From Paraburkholderia acidipaludis NBRC 101816 (GTDB taxonomy: Bacteria > Pseudomonadota > Gammaproteobacteria > Burkholderiales > Burkholderiaceae), in contig NZ_BAXZ01000020.1 in assembly GCF_000684975.1 (NCBI RefSeq), positions 81,325 to 145,324 on the forward strand: a stretch of DNA of 64,000 bases. The letters are read 5' to 3'. The notes beneath the pieces are model-generated. The model worked only from the letters and a program-made list of their open reading frames with translations. It was not told where the DNA came from and made no database searches. Shown piece after piece: positions 17,230 through 26,478 of the stretch. A program made the position numbers and the translations under genes. How positions within the stretch are numbered: position 1 is the first letter of the stretch; each line of letters opens with the position of its first letter.

Positions 17230-18138
17230 TCACTCTTGCATGGGAATGGCCGCGTCGTCTGACTGAAACGAGTTCACGAGATGCTCGATCACCGCGCGTC
17301 CGGCCGCGCGGGTGGCGCGGCCCAATGGAAAGTAAGCATGCACGGGAATGTCCGCGGTTTGCCAGTCCTCCAGCACGCGAACCAGCGTGCCTTCCTCCAG
17401 TTCACGGCGACACGCCCATTCGCTCGTCGAGGTAATGCCGAAGCCTGCCGCCGCCGCGGCGACGGCGCCTTCGTTCTCGTCCGTCCACAGGTGCGCCTCC
17501 AGATCCATCGTGATTTCCTGCCCTTCTTTCGCGAATTTCCAGGCAGTCGGTACAGCGGAGGCTGGCCCTCCAACGATGCGATGCACCGATAGATCGGCAG
17601 GCACAAGCGGCGTACCGCGCCGTTCGAGATAGGCCGGCGCGGCAACGACGACGCGACGGATATTTGTGATGCGCCTCGCCGTGGCGGTCGAATCGACGAG
17701 TCGTCCGAGCCGGATCGCGACGTCGACGGCGTCGCGAATGAGATCCTGGCGTTGATCGCCCAGTGTCAACTCGATGCGCAGCTCCGGGTGCTTTTCGGCG
17801 AACGGCTGCAGGCGCGGAATGACTTCGCGAATGCCCACGCTGGTAGGCATGCTCATGCGGAGAATCCCGCGCAAATCGGTCCCTTCGCGCACGCTGTGTT
17901 CGGCCTCTTCGAGCGCGACCAAGATCGGTTCGACGCGCGCCAGAAAATCGGCGCCCGCTTCGGTGGGCACCACCGCGCGCGTCGTGCGCGACAACAGGCG
18001 CACGCCAAGCTCGCTTTCCATGTCCGCAATCAGGCGGGAAACCTGCGGTTGAGACAGACCGACCTCGCGGGCTGCGGCGGAAAAACTGCCGAGACGCGCC
18101 ACGCGGGTGTAGAGCTTGAGCGAAAGAATGTCGTTCAT
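17230..18138 (-). CDS. LysR-family transcriptional regulator
   Basis: 302 residues from ATG 18138 (MNDILSLKLYTRV). N-terminal HTH (GSFSAAAREVGLSQPQVSRL) and effector domain; the C-terminal half (RLGRLVDSTATARRI) is that of the AphB/DmlR-like subgroup. It starts seven bases after the stop of another LysR gene, so the two are probably one transcript. It lies upstream of the reductase genes on the same strand and may control them. Confidence 0.92.
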   Translation of the reverse strand: MNDILSLKLYTRVARLGSFSAAAREVGLSQPQVSRLIADMESELGVRLLSRTTRAVVPTEAGADFLARVEPILVALEEAEHSVREGTDLRGILRMSMPTSVGIREVIPRLQPFAEKHPELRIELTLGDQRQDLIRDAVDVAIRLGRLVDSTATARRITNIRRVVVAAPAYLERRGTPLVPADLSVHRIVGGPASAVPTAWKFAKEGQEITMDLEAHLWTDENEGAVAAAAAGFGITSTSEWACRRELEEGTLVRVLEDWQTADIPVHAYFPLGRATRAAGRAVIEHLVNSFQSDDAAIPMQE

Positions 18139-18145
18139 AAGGCGA

Positions 18146-19027
18146 TCACTTTTTGATCTGATCAATACGCGAGAGGAATAGCTCGACAATGGGTGAGCGA
18201 TTGCTGCGGTTATAGCCGACCACCAGTTCGATCGTCGGTGGTTCGCCCTTGAGCGGCCGGCTCGTCACCGACCAGGGCAGCAGCTTCTCGGCGTAGGCAG
18301 GCAAGAGGGCAACACCTCGCGTCGAGGCGATCAGCGACATCGCCATCGTCAGGTTGTGGACGCGATGCGCCGGCTCGATGGCCAGATCGTTCGCCGCCAG
18401 ATAGTTTTCGATCGCGCGGCGCATGGGGCCGGCCACGTCCGAGCCGCCGATGAACCGCTCACTCGCCAGTTCGTGCACGTCGATCTCATTGAAGGCCGCA
18501 AGGCGATGATCGCTCGGCATCAGCACGACGAAAGGCTCGCGTGCAACAGTCACGTACTCGAGGTCGGGCCGGTTGGCTTCGGCACGCATGAACGCGACGT
18601 CCAGCCGCCCCGTCGACAGTCCCTCGGCCAGATCCGGGGAGTGTTCGCTCGACACCGTCATCTCGAGGGTCTGCAGATCGGCCGCCAGAACCCGCGTCGC
18701 CTCGGCAAGCCAGGTCACTTCCTGGCCGCTCAGGAAGCCAACCGCAAACGTCGGCTTCGACGGCCGCGCCGCCCGCCGCGCCGCTTCGCACGCTGCATCG
18801 ACCTGAGCCAGTGCCAGGCGCGCATGGTCGAGAAATACCTTGCCGGCATCGGTCAGCTCGATGCCGCGTGCGCTGCGCACGAACAGTTGCGCCCCCACTT
18901 CGTATTCGAGGTCCCGGATTTGCCGGCTCAACGACGGCTGGGACGTATAGAGCCGACGCTCCGCCGCGACGGTCAGGCTGCCCTCTTCCGCCACGGCAAC
19001 GAAATAACGCAGGTGACGCAGTTCCAT
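18146..19027 (-). CDS. LysR-family regulator, CatR/BenM-like subgroup
   Basis: 293 residues; begins MELRHLRYFVAVAEEGSLTV, the N terminus shared by CbbR/CatR/BenM-like regulators of aromatic or short-chain acid catabolism. The recognition helix region (YTSQPSLSRQIRDLE) is intact and the effector domain is full length. It is divergent from the SDR/MFS/egtB genes (158-base gap) and leads a tandem of two LysR genes. A role in controlling the divergent SDR-MFS pair is likely from position. Confidence 0.92.
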   Translation of the reverse strand: MELRHLRYFVAVAEEGSLTVAAERRLYTSQPSLSRQIRDLEYEVGAQLFVRSARGIELTDAGKVFLDHARLALAQVDAACEAARRAARPSKPTFAVGFLSGQEVTWLAEATRVLAADLQTLEMTVSSEHSPDLAEGLSTGRLDVAFMRAEANRPDLEYVTVAREPFVVLMPSDHRLAAFNEIDVHELASERFIGGSDVAGPMRRAIENYLAANDLAIEPAHRVHNLTMAMSLIASTRGVALLPAYAEKLLPWSVTSRPLKGEPPTIELVVGYNRSNRSPIVELFLSRIDQIKK

Positions 19028-19185
19028 GCGTGGAGTCCTTTACGCCAAGCCATGCCTGTCAGGTATGGCGACCAGCTTACAAAGTCTTTTTCGGCCAGGC
19101 AAGTGCCGACTATCGTTCGATTCCATCAGCCGGACGAAACCGTCTCTCACCGTCAACCTCAGTCACCTGCTGGAAGGACACGATC

Positions 19186-19932
19186 ATGAAGGCTCTCACC
19201 GGAAAGACCGCGCTCGTCACGGGCGCTTCCCGCGGCATCGGACGCGCGGCTGCGCTTGCGCTTGCGCAGGCAGGCGCTCAGGTCATCGTCCACTATGGGC
19301 GCGGCGCACGCGAGGCCGACGCCGTTGTCGCCGAAATCACCGCGGCGGGCAGCCGCGCCCATGCCATCCAGGCAGATCTCGTGGAATCCGACGGGCCGCA
19401 CCGGCTCGCGCGGCAGGTCCGGGCAATCGTCGACGAACGGCTCGACATCCTCGTTGCCAACGCGGGCATCGCGAAGGCCGCCACGATTGAGGAAACCGGC
19501 GTCGAGGACTTCGACGAACTGTTCGCCGTCAACGTTCGGGCTCCGTACTTCCTCGTTCAGCAACTGCTGCCCGTGCTGGGGGAAGGCAGCAGCGTGGTCC
19601 TGCTTTCCTCCCTGGCTGCCCGCAACTCGGTTGGCAACCTGTCGGCCTACGCCGCGACCAAGGGCGCGATCGACACGCTGGTCAGGCACTTCGCCGCGTC
19701 GCTTGGCGAGCGTGGCATCCGCGTGAACGCCATCGCGCCGGGCGTCGTCGAGACCGACATGTCGAACTTCGCCAAAACCGATGCCGGGCGCGACTTCACG
19801 CTCGGCATGCAGGCCCTCAAGCGCGTGGCGCAGCCCGACGACATTGCGGGCGCAGCCCTGTTCCTCGCATCCGACGCGGCGCGTTGGGTAACGGGCGACA
19901 CGCTGCGTGTCGACGGCGGCTCGAAGCTCTGA
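19186..19932 (+). CDS. Short-chain dehydrogenase/reductase (FabG-like)
   Basis: 248 residues. Complete classical SDR: TGASRGIGRAA cofactor loop, NAGIAKAA, catalytic SSLAARNSVGNLSAYAATK (Ser and YxxxK), and the C-terminal substrate-closing segment VTGDTLRVDGGSKL. The start at 19186 is preceded by GGAAGGACA. Resembles 3-oxoacyl-ACP reductase-type SDRs but position next to a transporter, not fatty-acid genes, argues for a catabolic or detoxifying role. Confidence 0.92.
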   Translation: MKALTGKTALVTGASRGIGRAAALALAQAGAQVIVHYGRGAREADAVVAEITAAGSRAHAIQADLVESDGPHRLARQVRAIVDERLDILVANAGIAKAATIEETGVEDFDELFAVNVRAPYFLVQQLLPVLGEGSSVVLLSSLAARNSVGNLSAYAATKGAIDTLVRHFAASLGERGIRVNAIAPGVVETDMSNFAKTDAGRDFTLGMQALKRVAQPDDIAGAALFLASDAARWVTGDTLRVDGGSKL

Positions 19933-19949
19933 CACCCACGGAGGCGGCC

Positions 19950-21197
19950 ATGACCCACGCAACCTGCCCGACCGTTCCCGCGACTCGCGGTGAAAGTCCC
20001 CGTCGATATACGCCAGTCGCGCTCGACCGCCGGGCCAGTTTCTGGGTCTCGGCCGGCGTGGTCGCGCATACGCTCTGGACCAGCGCGGCGCCAGCCATGA
20101 CGTACCGGCTCTACGCAAGCGTATGGCACCTCACCCCGACGACCACGGCCGAAATCTTCGCGATCTACCCGATCGTGGTTGTCAGCGTGCTGCTCCTGTT
20201 CGGCGGCTTGTCCGACCAGATCGGCCGGCGGGCGACGATGCTGCTGGGTCTGGGCGCCTCTTTCCTTGGCGCACTGACCCTCGCGCTTGCGCATGATGCT
20301 TCATGGCTTTTCGCGGGCAGGGCGTTCATGGGGGTTGGCGTTGGCCTGACCGCGGGCCCGTCGACAGCCGCGATGGTCGAATTCAATGAAGGCGGTGCGC
20401 CACGGCGAGCCTCCGTAGTTGCCACGGCTGCCCAGGCCTTCGGCTTCGCAGCGGCGCTTATCGTCGGGGGCGCACTGACGCAATACGCGCCGTGGCCCCT
20501 GCACCTGGTTTTCTGGCTACTGGCTATCCTGATCGCAGCGTTGTTCACCGTCACGTGGTTCCTGCCGCTGTCGGTAGAGCGCGGCACCGCGGGCGGCTGG
20601 ACGCCCACTTTGCCCTCCGTGCCTCAGAGCGCCCGCAAGGCCTTCATGATCGCTGCGTTTGCGATGATCACCGCCTATACCCACGGCGTCATGATCCTGT
20701 CGCTCGGCGGACAGATCGCGCACGACCTGGTCCGATCCCCGAACACGCTCGTGAACGGCTCGGTCCTCGCCGTTTTCGCCATCACTTCCGGCGTTGTGAG
20801 TTTGCTGGGCAAATCGCTTTCGACTCGGGCTGCCATGATTGCCGGTTCCACAGCATCCTGTGCGGGCATGGGATTACTTGCGTCCGCAACCGCCCTTCAC
20901 GGCATCACGCTTTTCCTGTCTGCGACCGCGATGACCGGCGCGGGCTATAGCCTGCTGTTTCTGAGCGCGCTGGAAGTCGTCAATCGCGCAACCCCGGTCG
21001 GACGGCGCAGTAGCGCCCTGTCGGCGCTCTATCTGCTCGGTTATCTGGCAGTTGGGATACTCGCGCCGGCTCTGGGGCGCTTCGCGACGGTTCAGGGGCT
21101 GGGCTTCGCCGTCTATCTGGGCGCCGGCGTCATCGCTGCCTTCAGTGTCGCCACGTTTGGACTCGCGCTCGGGCTACGTCGCATCGCAGACGATTAA
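19950..21197 (+). CDS. MFS transporter (drug/metabolite type)
   Basis: 415 residues with about 12 hydrophobic segments; the motif-A sequence GGLSDQIGRRATMLLG follows helix 2 and RAFMGVGVGLTAGPSTAAM follows helix 4. ATG at 19950 is preceded by GGAGG. It begins 17 bases after the SDR gene stops. The lack of ACS-type features and the SDR partner suggest efflux or uptake of a small hydrophobic compound; direction is not decided by sequence. Confidence 0.9.
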   Translation: MTHATCPTVPATRGESPRRYTPVALDRRASFWVSAGVVAHTLWTSAAPAMTYRLYASVWHLTPTTTAEIFAIYPIVVVSVLLLFGGLSDQIGRRATMLLGLGASFLGALTLALAHDASWLFAGRAFMGVGVGLTAGPSTAAMVEFNEGGAPRRASVVATAAQAFGFAAALIVGGALTQYAPWPLHLVFWLLAILIAALFTVTWFLPLSVERGTAGGWTPTLPSVPQSARKAFMIAAFAMITAYTHGVMILSLGGQIAHDLVRSPNTLVNGSVLAVFAITSGVVSLLGKSLSTRAAMIAGSTASCAGMGLLASATALHGITLFLSATAMTGAGYSLLFLSALEVVNRATPVGRRSSALSALYLLGYLAVGILAPALGRFATVQGLGFAVYLGAGVIAAFSVATFGLALGLRRIADD

Positions 21198-21282
21198 CCG
21201 GCGCCGATTCCCGACTGAAACGCCGAATCTGCTTGCCTCGCATGCCATAAGAATCCGCCGATCCCCAGAAGAAGAGAAAACA

Positions 21283-22464
21283 ATGAAAAACCCCGTCGAT
21301 CGCTTTCCCGACGTGCTGCCCAGTGGCGCCTCACCTTCCGCCCGAGCTTTGTCCGAAAGAGTCCTGCTCGAGCACTATCGCCTCGTTCGTGCGCGCACAG
21401 AAGCACTGGCGGCCCCGCTGAGCGATGAAGACCAGGCCATTCAGTCGATGTCCGACGCCAGTCCGACGAAGTGGCATCTGGCCCACACGACATGGTTCTG
21501 GGAGAACTTCGTGCTCGAACAAAATCTGCCCGGTTATACGCCGTTCGATCCGGATTTCTCGTTCCTCTTCAACTCGCACTACGAGTCGCTGGGTCCTCGC
21601 CATCCTCGTCCGCAACGCGGTCTCCTGAGCCGCCCCAGCAGCTCGCGGGTCGCGGACTACCGGCATTACGTCGACCAACACGTCGAGGAACTGCTCGGCA
21701 CGCTGCCGCTCGCGACATTGAACGGCATCGAACCGCTCGTCCGGCTCGGCCTCGCGCATGAGCAGCAGCACCAGGAACTGCTCCTGATGGACATCCTGCA
21801 TCTGTTCTCGCAGTCGCCCCTCCATCCCGCCTACCGTCCCGACTGGTCACGCCCCGAAGCCGGTCGGGCAGGCAAATTCCACAGGCACGACGGCGGGCTG
21901 GTCTCGATCGGAGACGCAGAATCGCCGTTCGCTTTCGACAACGAACGGCCGCGCCACCGGGCCTGGCTAGAACCGTTCGAAATCAGCGACCGGCTGGTCA
22001 CGAACCGGGACTGGCTGAGATTCATGAACGACGGCGGATATATGACAGCTAGCTACTGGCTATCAGACGGCTGGGACCGTGTTCACGCCGAAGGCTGGGA
22101 TGCGCCGCTCTACTGGCGGCGTTCGTCCGCTGGGGAGGGCTGGGCGGAAATCACACTACGCGGTCTCAATCCTCTGGATCTCGATGCGCCCGTCATGCAC
22201 GTCAGCTATTACGAGGCCGCTGCCTTTACGACCTGGGCGGGCGCGCGTCTGCCGACCGAAGCGGAATGGGAAATCTCGGCTCGAGCGGGCCTGCTCGAAC
22301 AGGCTGACGACGTCGCCTGGCAATGGACCCGCAGCGCCTACGCGCCCTATCCAGGGTTCAGGCCCACCGCAGACGCAACCGGCGAATACAACGGCAAGTT
22401 CATGAGCGGACAAATGGTATTGCGTGGCGGTGCATTCGCGACGCCCGAAGGGCTGCATGCTTAG
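21283..22464 (+). CDS. egtB: EgtB-like sulfoxide synthase, C-terminally truncated
   Basis: Non-haem iron enzyme of ergothioneine biosynthesis, joining a thiol donor to hercynine. 393 residues. N-terminal DinB domain with probable iron ligands His68 (KWHLAHTTWFW) and His159/His163 (HEQQHQELLLMDI); FGE-sulfatase domain with GGYMTASYWLSDGW, PVMHVSYYEAAAFTTWAGAR LPTEAEWE and WQWTRSAYAPYPGF. The protein ends at RGGAFATPEGLHA, where relatives continue for about 25 residues (TYRNFF...RWQF...GLR). A nickel-transporter fragment follows directly, so the end was lost in a rearrangement. No egtD is visible in the window. Activity uncertain. Confidence 0.85.
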   Translation: MKNPVDRFPDVLPSGASPSARALSERVLLEHYRLVRARTEALAAPLSDEDQAIQSMSDASPTKWHLAHTTWFWENFVLEQNLPGYTPFDPDFSFLFNSHYESLGPRHPRPQRGLLSRPSSSRVADYRHYVDQHVEELLGTLPLATLNGIEPLVRLGLAHEQQHQELLLMDILHLFSQSPLHPAYRPDWSRPEAGRAGKFHRHDGGLVSIGDAESPFAFDNERPRHRAWLEPFEISDRLVTNRDWLRFMNDGGYMTASYWLSDGWDRVHAEGWDAPLYWRRSSAGEGWAEITLRGLNPLDLDAPVMHVSYYEAAAFTTWAGARLPTEAEWEISARAGLLEQADDVAWQWTRSAYAPYPGFRPTADATGEYNGKFMSGQMVLRGGAFATPEGLHA

Positions 22465-22491
22465 ACCGCTCTTCCGGCTCGTTAGCCAGAT

Positions 22492-22566
22492 ATGCTGCCG
22501 GTGCGATTTCTGTTCGGCCTGGGGTTCGATACGGTAACCGCAGTAAGCCTGCTTGACGCTATCTAA
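22492..22566 (+). pseudogene. Nickel/cobalt permease (NixA/HoxN type) fragment
   Basis: Twenty-four codons read MLPVRFLFGLGFDTVTAVSL before a stop. FLFGLGFDTATE is the signature of NiCoT-family nickel/cobalt transporters, so this is a short internal piece of such a gene, in the same frame as the truncated egtB and just 28 bases after its stop. Bases 22567-22718 hold no recognisable gene. Confidence 0.5.
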
Positions 22567-22718
22567 CGGCACAACAACGCGCCGCACAACTGGTAGGCAA
22601 GACCCTGGTCTTACCTCAGAGCACGCCGGCAGAAGCGCAACCGGCGCTGCGCGGATTGGCGGCGCACTTCGAGGTCCATGCCGACGAAATCGAGGCAGCC
22701 CGCTCGTGTCACGCGCGC

Positions 22719-23606
22719 TCAATCTTCCGGCAGCGATTCGCGAACGATCTGCAAAAATGTATCGACTAAAGGCGACGAAGACTCCGACTGTCTAACGAGG
22801 CTATGTACACTGAGAGTCGGGGTGTTTGGCAGGAGCGGCAGGATCGTTACACGTGAGCTCGATTCCACAATATGCCGGACAGCGAGCAAGACTGCATCGG
22901 TTTGGAGTGCGAGCGCGACACCCAGCCCCGATGCGGTACAGAGTATCGCTCGCGACGGGGGTTGAAGGTCGGCATCGAGAAATGCCTGGGCAATAAAATT
23001 CTCCTGGGCGCCACTCGGATCGGTGTAGACCCACAGCGCCCCTTGCAAATCCTCAAGTGATCGAGCTTGTGCAAGAGTTCCGTCGCGACACACAGCGAGA
23101 GAAAATTCGGCGGAGAAGAGCAGCTCGCCGACGGGATCGGCACCCCAACTCATAAACGAAGGAATCCCGCAAAGCGCAATGTCGAGGGAACCATCGTCGA
23201 GACGATGTGACATCTGTTCCCGCTGATATTCAAATACCTCGATACGGACATGGGGCATCTTCGAGACGAATCGCTCAATCACCTTTGGCCCCAGCAGGAC
23301 AGAGACGGCCGGCGTCAGACCCACGCGCAATCGCTCATGGTGAAGGCCCCTATGCGCGCGCAGTTCTTCGTCGGCGCGGACCATTTCGGCCAGAATCGAT
23401 TGCGCTCTCGGCAGCAAGATTCGCCCGGCAGCCGTCAGCGGCATGCCATACGGCGTGCGCTGAAATAGCGAAACTTCGAAGCTCTCTTCGAGTTCCCGGA
23501 TGGTCTTCGATACCGCAGTGGTTGTCTTGTTAAGTCGTATGGCAGCCTTAACGAGGCTGCCCCCTTCCGCCAACGCGAGAAACGCCTGGATTTGATGATA
23601 TTTCAT
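22719..23606 (-). CDS. LysR-family transcriptional regulator
   Basis: 295 residues from ATG 23606 (MKYHQIQAFLALAEGGSLVK). HTH region RLNKTTTAVSKTIRELEE and full effector domain. The ribosome site is weak. It lies 86 bases downstream of mlrC on the same strand and may be read as the last gene of the MFS-dadA-mlrC transcript, the simplest candidate for its control. GC content is a little lower than in neighbouring genes. Confidence 0.9.
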   Translation of the reverse strand: MKYHQIQAFLALAEGGSLVKAAIRLNKTTTAVSKTIRELEESFEVSLFQRTPYGMPLTAAGRILLPRAQSILAEMVRADEELRAHRGLHHERLRVGLTPAVSVLLGPKVIERFVSKMPHVRIEVFEYQREQMSHRLDDGSLDIALCGIPSFMSWGADPVGELLFSAEFSLAVCRDGTLAQARSLEDLQGALWVYTDPSGAQENFIAQAFLDADLQPPSRAILCTASGLGVALALQTDAVLLAVRHIVESSSRVTILPLLPNTPTLSVHSLVRQSESSSPLVDTFLQIVRESLPED

Positions 23607-23692
23607 ATCGACAACGATATAGGTGAGAGTCGTCGCAGAGCTTTCCAGCCGGAACAATCGCTTTGTATTGATCGTGGCGCGCCGAGACCCGC

Positions 23693-25165
23693 CTAGATCA
23701 ACAGATGTGGCGCGGCTTCCGCGTCGATCGGCCAGATTGGTCGACGCACATGCTGATAGCGAATCGCTGAATAGTCACGCCGCAGGGGGCCGCCGCCGTC
23801 AACAAAGAGTACTTTAGCGGCAATCGGGCCAAAATGCGCCATGAAATGGTTGACCGACTTGACGAAAACCATCTGCTTCGCAAGCGGGTCGATACCAACT
23901 TGCGTGAATACTTCGAGACTGAAGGTTTGAGTTCGCATCGTCGTGAGCACGATCTCGGTGCCACCCACACGAAGCGCTGCCGAGTTGCCCGTTTCCACGC
24001 GGCTATCGCCGAAGAGCTGCCACGAATCGCGTTTCAGACCGATCACTTCCGCCACGATATCGACTGGCGTCCCGGACGTCACCGCTACCTTTCCACCGAT
24101 GCGAAGCGGCATGACCGCGCCGATCCCCGCGTCAAAGCAAAGTTGCACGGTAACCGGGTCCCAAATGGGTCCAAACGCAACGTTGCTGACCTGCCGCGCG
24201 AGGAGTCGCGCCAGTACATCAACGCTATCCGAGGGCGCCCCGCCTCCGGCGTTATCGGTGGGATCGGCAATGACCACCGGAAATGCCGATGACGACAGGC
24301 CCGCATCAATCGCTGCGTCGATACCAAGAAGCGGGGGCGCTGTCTTTCCGCGCATACCGACCAGTTCGTCGCCCAACGTCACCGCGAGTTTATCGCCGAG
24401 TTCCTTGTCACCGTCCGTATAGACGAGGATCCGCGTACTCAAATCGGGCGAGTCGCCATATACGAATCCATGAACGACCGAAATCGACAGCACTTCATCT
24501 GCCTGTTGCGCTTCGATAGACTTGATGCGGTCGATAAAGGCGCGCATGCCCGGCGCGCTCGTCGGATACGAATCAATCTGACGGCAGTCGTAAAGCGAGG
24601 CGACGGGCCGCCAGCCACGATTGACGATCCCGCTGACGATGTCGATCAGCCGGTTTGCCTGTTCGACGATGTCGGTGTGCGGATACTCCTTGTAGAGCAC
24701 GATCACGTCGCTATGCTCAAGGCGTTTTGGGGTAACAAGGCAGTGCGGATCGAATTCGACACCTATCACGCATTTTTCGCCCACTAGCTGGCGCACGCGC
24801 TCAATCAGATCACCTTCGGTGTCGGGATATCCGAACGCGATCATGCCGCCATGCAGGCCGAGCAACACGGCATCGACGGGGAGCGCTGCCGAGAGCTCCG
24901 CGAGGATTTCGTCGCGAAGCTCTTCGTATGCCTGACGGCTCGTCAGCCCGGCGGGCGTTGCGCGAAAGCAGCTTCCTTCGACCAGTTCGAACTCGCCGGC
25001 CGCGGCGCGACGCTGACTTGCCCACATCAATTCGGTTCCCACGGCTGGCGCCGCGCTGTGACCCTGGCCGGGACGCCAGTGGCCCCGGCGGAACGTTTCA
25101 AGACTGGTAGGCAGATTGACAAACGAGTTGGTCTCGGTGAGAAGGCCGGCAACGAATACTTTCAT
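23693..25165 (-). CDS. M81-family metallopeptidase, MlrC (microcystinase C) homologue
   Basis: 490 residues, the usual length of MlrC-type proteins. The N-terminal FVAGLLTETNSFVNLPTSLE, LLGLHGGMIAFGYPDTEGDL, EFDPHCLVTPKRL (likely zinc ligands) and ADPTDNAGGGAPSDS are family signatures. Characterised members cleave small linear peptides from microcystin/nodularin breakdown; most homologues act on unknown small peptides or amides. ATG overlaps the dadA stop by four bases. Partnered with a D-amino-acid dehydrogenase and an MFS carrier, it probably frees D-amino acids from an imported peptide or amide (inference). Confidence 0.9.
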   Translation of the reverse strand: MKVFVAGLLTETNSFVNLPTSLETFRRGHWRPGQGHSAAPAVGTELMWASQRRAAAGEFELVEGSCFRATPAGLTSRQAYEELRDEILAELSAALPVDAVLLGLHGGMIAFGYPDTEGDLIERVRQLVGEKCVIGVEFDPHCLVTPKRLEHSDVIVLYKEYPHTDIVEQANRLIDIVSGIVNRGWRPVASLYDCRQIDSYPTSAPGMRAFIDRIKSIEAQQADEVLSISVVHGFVYGDSPDLSTRILVYTDGDKELGDKLAVTLGDELVGMRGKTAPPLLGIDAAIDAGLSSSAFPVVIADPTDNAGGGAPSDSVDVLARLLARQVSNVAFGPIWDPVTVQLCFDAGIGAVMPLRIGGKVAVTSGTPVDIVAEVIGLKRDSWQLFGDSRVETGNSAALRVGGTEIVLTTMRTQTFSLEVFTQVGIDPLAKQMVFVKSVNHFMAHFGPIAAKVLFVDGGGPLRRDYSAIRYQHVRRPIWPIDAEAAPHLLI

Positions 25166-26454
25166 GGTTCGACTCGGTTTAAATGGCTGGGAATGAGGGC
25201 ATTGCGAAGCACGAATGGGCTGACATCAATGGCTGGGCGTTCCGCGCTCGCGAGACTTGCTACCAGGGAGCCGGTGCCGCACGCAAGCGTGAAACCGAGC
25301 GCGCCGTGACCGGTGTTCAACCACAGGTTGCGATAGCGCGTCGGCCCAATGACGGGTTTTCCAGACGGCGTGGCGGGCCGCATACCGGTCCACACTCGTG
25401 CCTCGTCGTAGCGTCCAGCGCACGGCAGGAAATCTTTGGCCTGTCGCCTGAGCAGGTCGACGCGCGCCCTTTGGACACGTGCCGAGATCGGGCCAATGTC
25501 GACCATCCCTGCTATACGCAAGTGGTTGCCAAGCTTTGCGTACACGATCTTGTGATGGGTGTCGGTGATGCTGACTAGCGGCGCGGCGTCTGCTACGGAC
25601 GGCACGGTCAGGCTATATCCCGTCAGCGGATAGACAGGTACGTGCAAGCCCGGCAGGTCAAGCAGGCCGACACCGCCGACACCCAGGCAGGCCACGAAAA
25701 GATCGCCATCGATTCGCCCGCGCGATGTGTCGATCGCATCAATCGAATGGGCGCCTTTATCTCGTGTGACAAAAGAGTGAATGGTTGTGCCGAACAGAAA
25801 CTTCACGCCGTATCGCGTCTTCAGTACATTCGACAGAGCTGAACAAAAGGCGTGGCAGTCACCTGATTCTTCGGACGGTGTATAGATACCGCCTGCTAGA
25901 TGACGGGCCTGCTCCAACAGCGCGGGCTCGATATCCGCGCACTCGCTGGCTGAGACGGCGCGTTGCTCGCAACCATGCGCATTCTGGAAATCCATCTGCC
26001 GGCGTGCCGCGGCGAACGCATCCGGAGCGCGATAGAGCACCAGCTTCCCGGTATGCGTGTGGTTAAAAGAGAGATGCTCGGTCTCGGCGATTTCGTTGAC
26101 AAGGTGGCGACTATAGGCACCGAGCTTCAGCAGATCGAGGGTGGTCCGGCGACTCGTGCGCGTGGTACACGCGGCAAGGAATTTCAGACACCAGCGCCAC
26201 TGCGCAGGATCCAGTGCAGGCCGGAACCGCAGCGGTGAATGACGATCCGTGAGCAAGGATGGAAGCTTGCCGATCACTGACGGTTCCGCCAGCGGCGCGA
26301 CGTAGCTGTAACTCAGTTGCCCCCCATTTGCAAAACTCGTTTCGGCCCCGGCCTCGCCATGCCGTTCAATGACAGTGACAGCGTGCCCTGCGCGGACAAA
26401 AAAATACGCTGCTGTGATGCCTGTTACCCCGGCTCCCAGGATGAATACTTTCAT
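25162..26454 (-). CDS. dadA: D-amino-acid dehydrogenase, DadA type
   Basis: Membrane-associated flavoprotein that oxidises D-amino acids to 2-oxo acids. 430 residues. FAD-binding FILGAGVTGITAAYFFVRAG with the ending VIERH, ETSFANGGQLSYSY (typical DadA), the PVYPLTGYSLTVP strand and the C-terminal TGHGALGFTLACGTG dinucleotide-closing motif. It follows the MFS gene by 24 bases and overlaps mlrC, so the three are one operon. It is probably an accessory catabolic paralogue rather than the housekeeping dadA, because no alr/dadX is adjacent. Confidence 0.92.
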   Translation of the reverse strand: MKVFILGAGVTGITAAYFFVRAGHAVTVIERHGEAGAETSFANGGQLSYSYVAPLAEPSVIGKLPSLLTDRHSPLRFRPALDPAQWRWCLKFLAACTTRTSRRTTLDLLKLGAYSRHLVNEIAETEHLSFNHTHTGKLVLYRAPDAFAAARRQMDFQNAHGCEQRAVSASECADIEPALLEQARHLAGGIYTPSEESGDCHAFCSALSNVLKTRYGVKFLFGTTIHSFVTRDKGAHSIDAIDTSRGRIDGDLFVACLGVGGVGLLDLPGLHVPVYPLTGYSLTVPSVADAAPLVSITDTHHKIVYAKLGNHLRIAGMVDIGPISARVQRARVDLLRRQAKDFLPCAGRYDEARVWTGMRPATPSGKPVIGPTRYRNLWLNTGHGALGFTLACGTGSLVASLASAERPAIDVSPFVLRNALIPSHLNRVEP

Positions 26455-26478
26455 TTCTCTTTTTTCGATACGTATGGT

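Noticed and set aside
22465..22566. Reading the downstream frame as the missing C terminus of EgtB with two stop codons
   Set aside because: The FLFGLGFDT motif fits nickel permeases much better than the EgtB end (NFF...RWQF...GLR).
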